Made by a program: the position numbers and the translations under genes | Assembly (NCBI RefSeq): GCF_022347685.1 | Contig: NZ_JAKRGF010000001.1 | Coordinates: 558,001 to 622,000, forward strand | Reading direction: 5' to 3' | Source: Thalassobius sp. Cn5-15 | Lineage (GTDB): Bacteria > Pseudomonadota > Alphaproteobacteria > Rhodobacterales > Rhodobacteraceae | Length of the DNA: 64,000 nucleotides | Part shown: positions 63,680 through 64,000 of the stretch, in pieces | How the letters are laid out: each line of letters begins with the position of its first letter | Numbering within the stretch: position 1 is the stretch's first letter | The notes under the pieces: model-generated | Database searches by the model: none | Seen by the model: the letters and a program-made list of their open reading frames with translations, nothing else | Told to the model about the DNA's origin: nothing

Positions 63680-64000
63680 CTACCGAATATAGCGTGACCG
63701 CATCACATAATCCTTGCGCGGGCCCTGCACTGTCCATGTGGCCCGCCAGTCAGGCCAGCGGGTGAAATCCATCACCACGTCATATTGATCAGGGCTGCAC
63801 CAGTGTGCCGCGGCGGTCTCTCCGTCAGGGCGAAACTGGAAAAAGGCGCGCCCATCAGCGAAGAAGGTCGCGATCGCTGCGCCATCGGGGCGCCAGATAT
63901 AGCGTTGGCTGCCCTGCATCGGCGGTTGGCCTGCCACCTCCAGCGTCCCCTCTTCGACCAGCATCAGACCGTCCTCATAACGTCGAAAGGTGGCGGTTCC
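63680..64000 (-). CDS. DUF6314 family protein, N-terminus beyond window
   Basis: The frame is open to the right edge of the window, so only about the last 107 residues are seen: GTATFRRYEDGLMLVEEGTL at the edge, then QRYIWRPDGAAIATFFADGRAFFQF, AHWCSPDQYDVVMDFTRWPDWRATWTVQGPRKDYVMRSRYIR. This strand-rich end with HxC-PD-x-Y and W-x-V-x-GPRKDY is the pattern of DUF6314, small calycin-like proteins of Rhodobacterales with unknown function. Confidence 0.8.
   Translation of the reverse strand, partial: GTATFRRYEDGLMLVEEGTLEVAGQPPMQGSQRYIWRPDGAAIATFFADGRAFFQFRPDGETAAAHWCSPDQYDVVMDFTRWPDWRATWTVQGPRKDYVMRSRYIR

Overview
The window looks like a chromosome (or large replicon) segment of a marine Rhodobacterales bacterium of the Roseobacter group. 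The glnB-glnA pair, the Nnr, Hint-domain, DUF3445 and DUF6314 proteins and the codon usage all point that way; this is an inference from gene content, and no marker gene proves it. About two thirds of the window is mobile or accessory DNA.

Region 1 (1-25.5 kb, all minus strand) is the structural half of a short-tailed, P22-like prophage. Read in the direction of transcription it carries two small unknown genes, a modular tail-fibre block, terminase small and large subunits, portal, two small genes, scaffold, major capsid, a decoration-like protein, an unknown coiled-coil protein, a head-tail adaptor, a tail-collar protein, a gp10-like tail protein, a GNAT acetyltransferase, an S74-chaperone protein, an unknown protein, and a giant polyvalent helicase protein that runs off the left edge. 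Two low-complexity linkers of the giant protein appear to be dual-coded. Three hairpin terminators lie in or just ahead of this transcription unit. No lysis, repressor or replication genes are visible.

Region 2 (25.6-37 kb) is a genomic island. It has a KaiB/thioredoxin-like gene, an intact large serine recombinase with its small partner gene, a gene ending tail to tail with a metalloprotease gene, that metalloprotease coupled by overlapping codons to a 1262-residue protein with a C-terminal PD-(D/E)XK nuclease, a tiny unannotated peptide gene (ending KPCWKPCW) with its own palindromic control region and terminator, and a signal-peptide/coiled-coil protein. A hairpin-rich block of about 550 bases and two small membrane-protein genes follow. 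The protease-nuclease pair is the best candidate for an undescribed system, probably defence.

Region 3 (37.2-42.2 kb) is a mobilisation module: serine resolvase with candidate res sites, two unknown proteins, a VirD4/TraG coupling protein broken by a 13-base tandem duplication, MobA relaxase and MobC.

Region 4 (42.2-54.4 kb) is bounded at both ends by decayed large serine recombinases, each cut at an IS3-family element. Inside are an operon of three photolyase-family genes with a DUF2256 zinc-ribbon gene, a cyanide-insensitive-type cytochrome bd oxidase (cioAB/cydAB), three damaged IS3-family elements and two orphan genes. A tRNA-Leu(TAG) lies next to the right-hand recombinase remnant.

Region 5 (54.6-64 kb) looks like ordinary core genome: Hint protein, nnr, glnB, glnA, a TPR-like protein, a DUF3445 protein, a clan GH-A-like glycoside hydrolase with an unusual hydrophobic C-terminus, and a partial DUF6314 protein.
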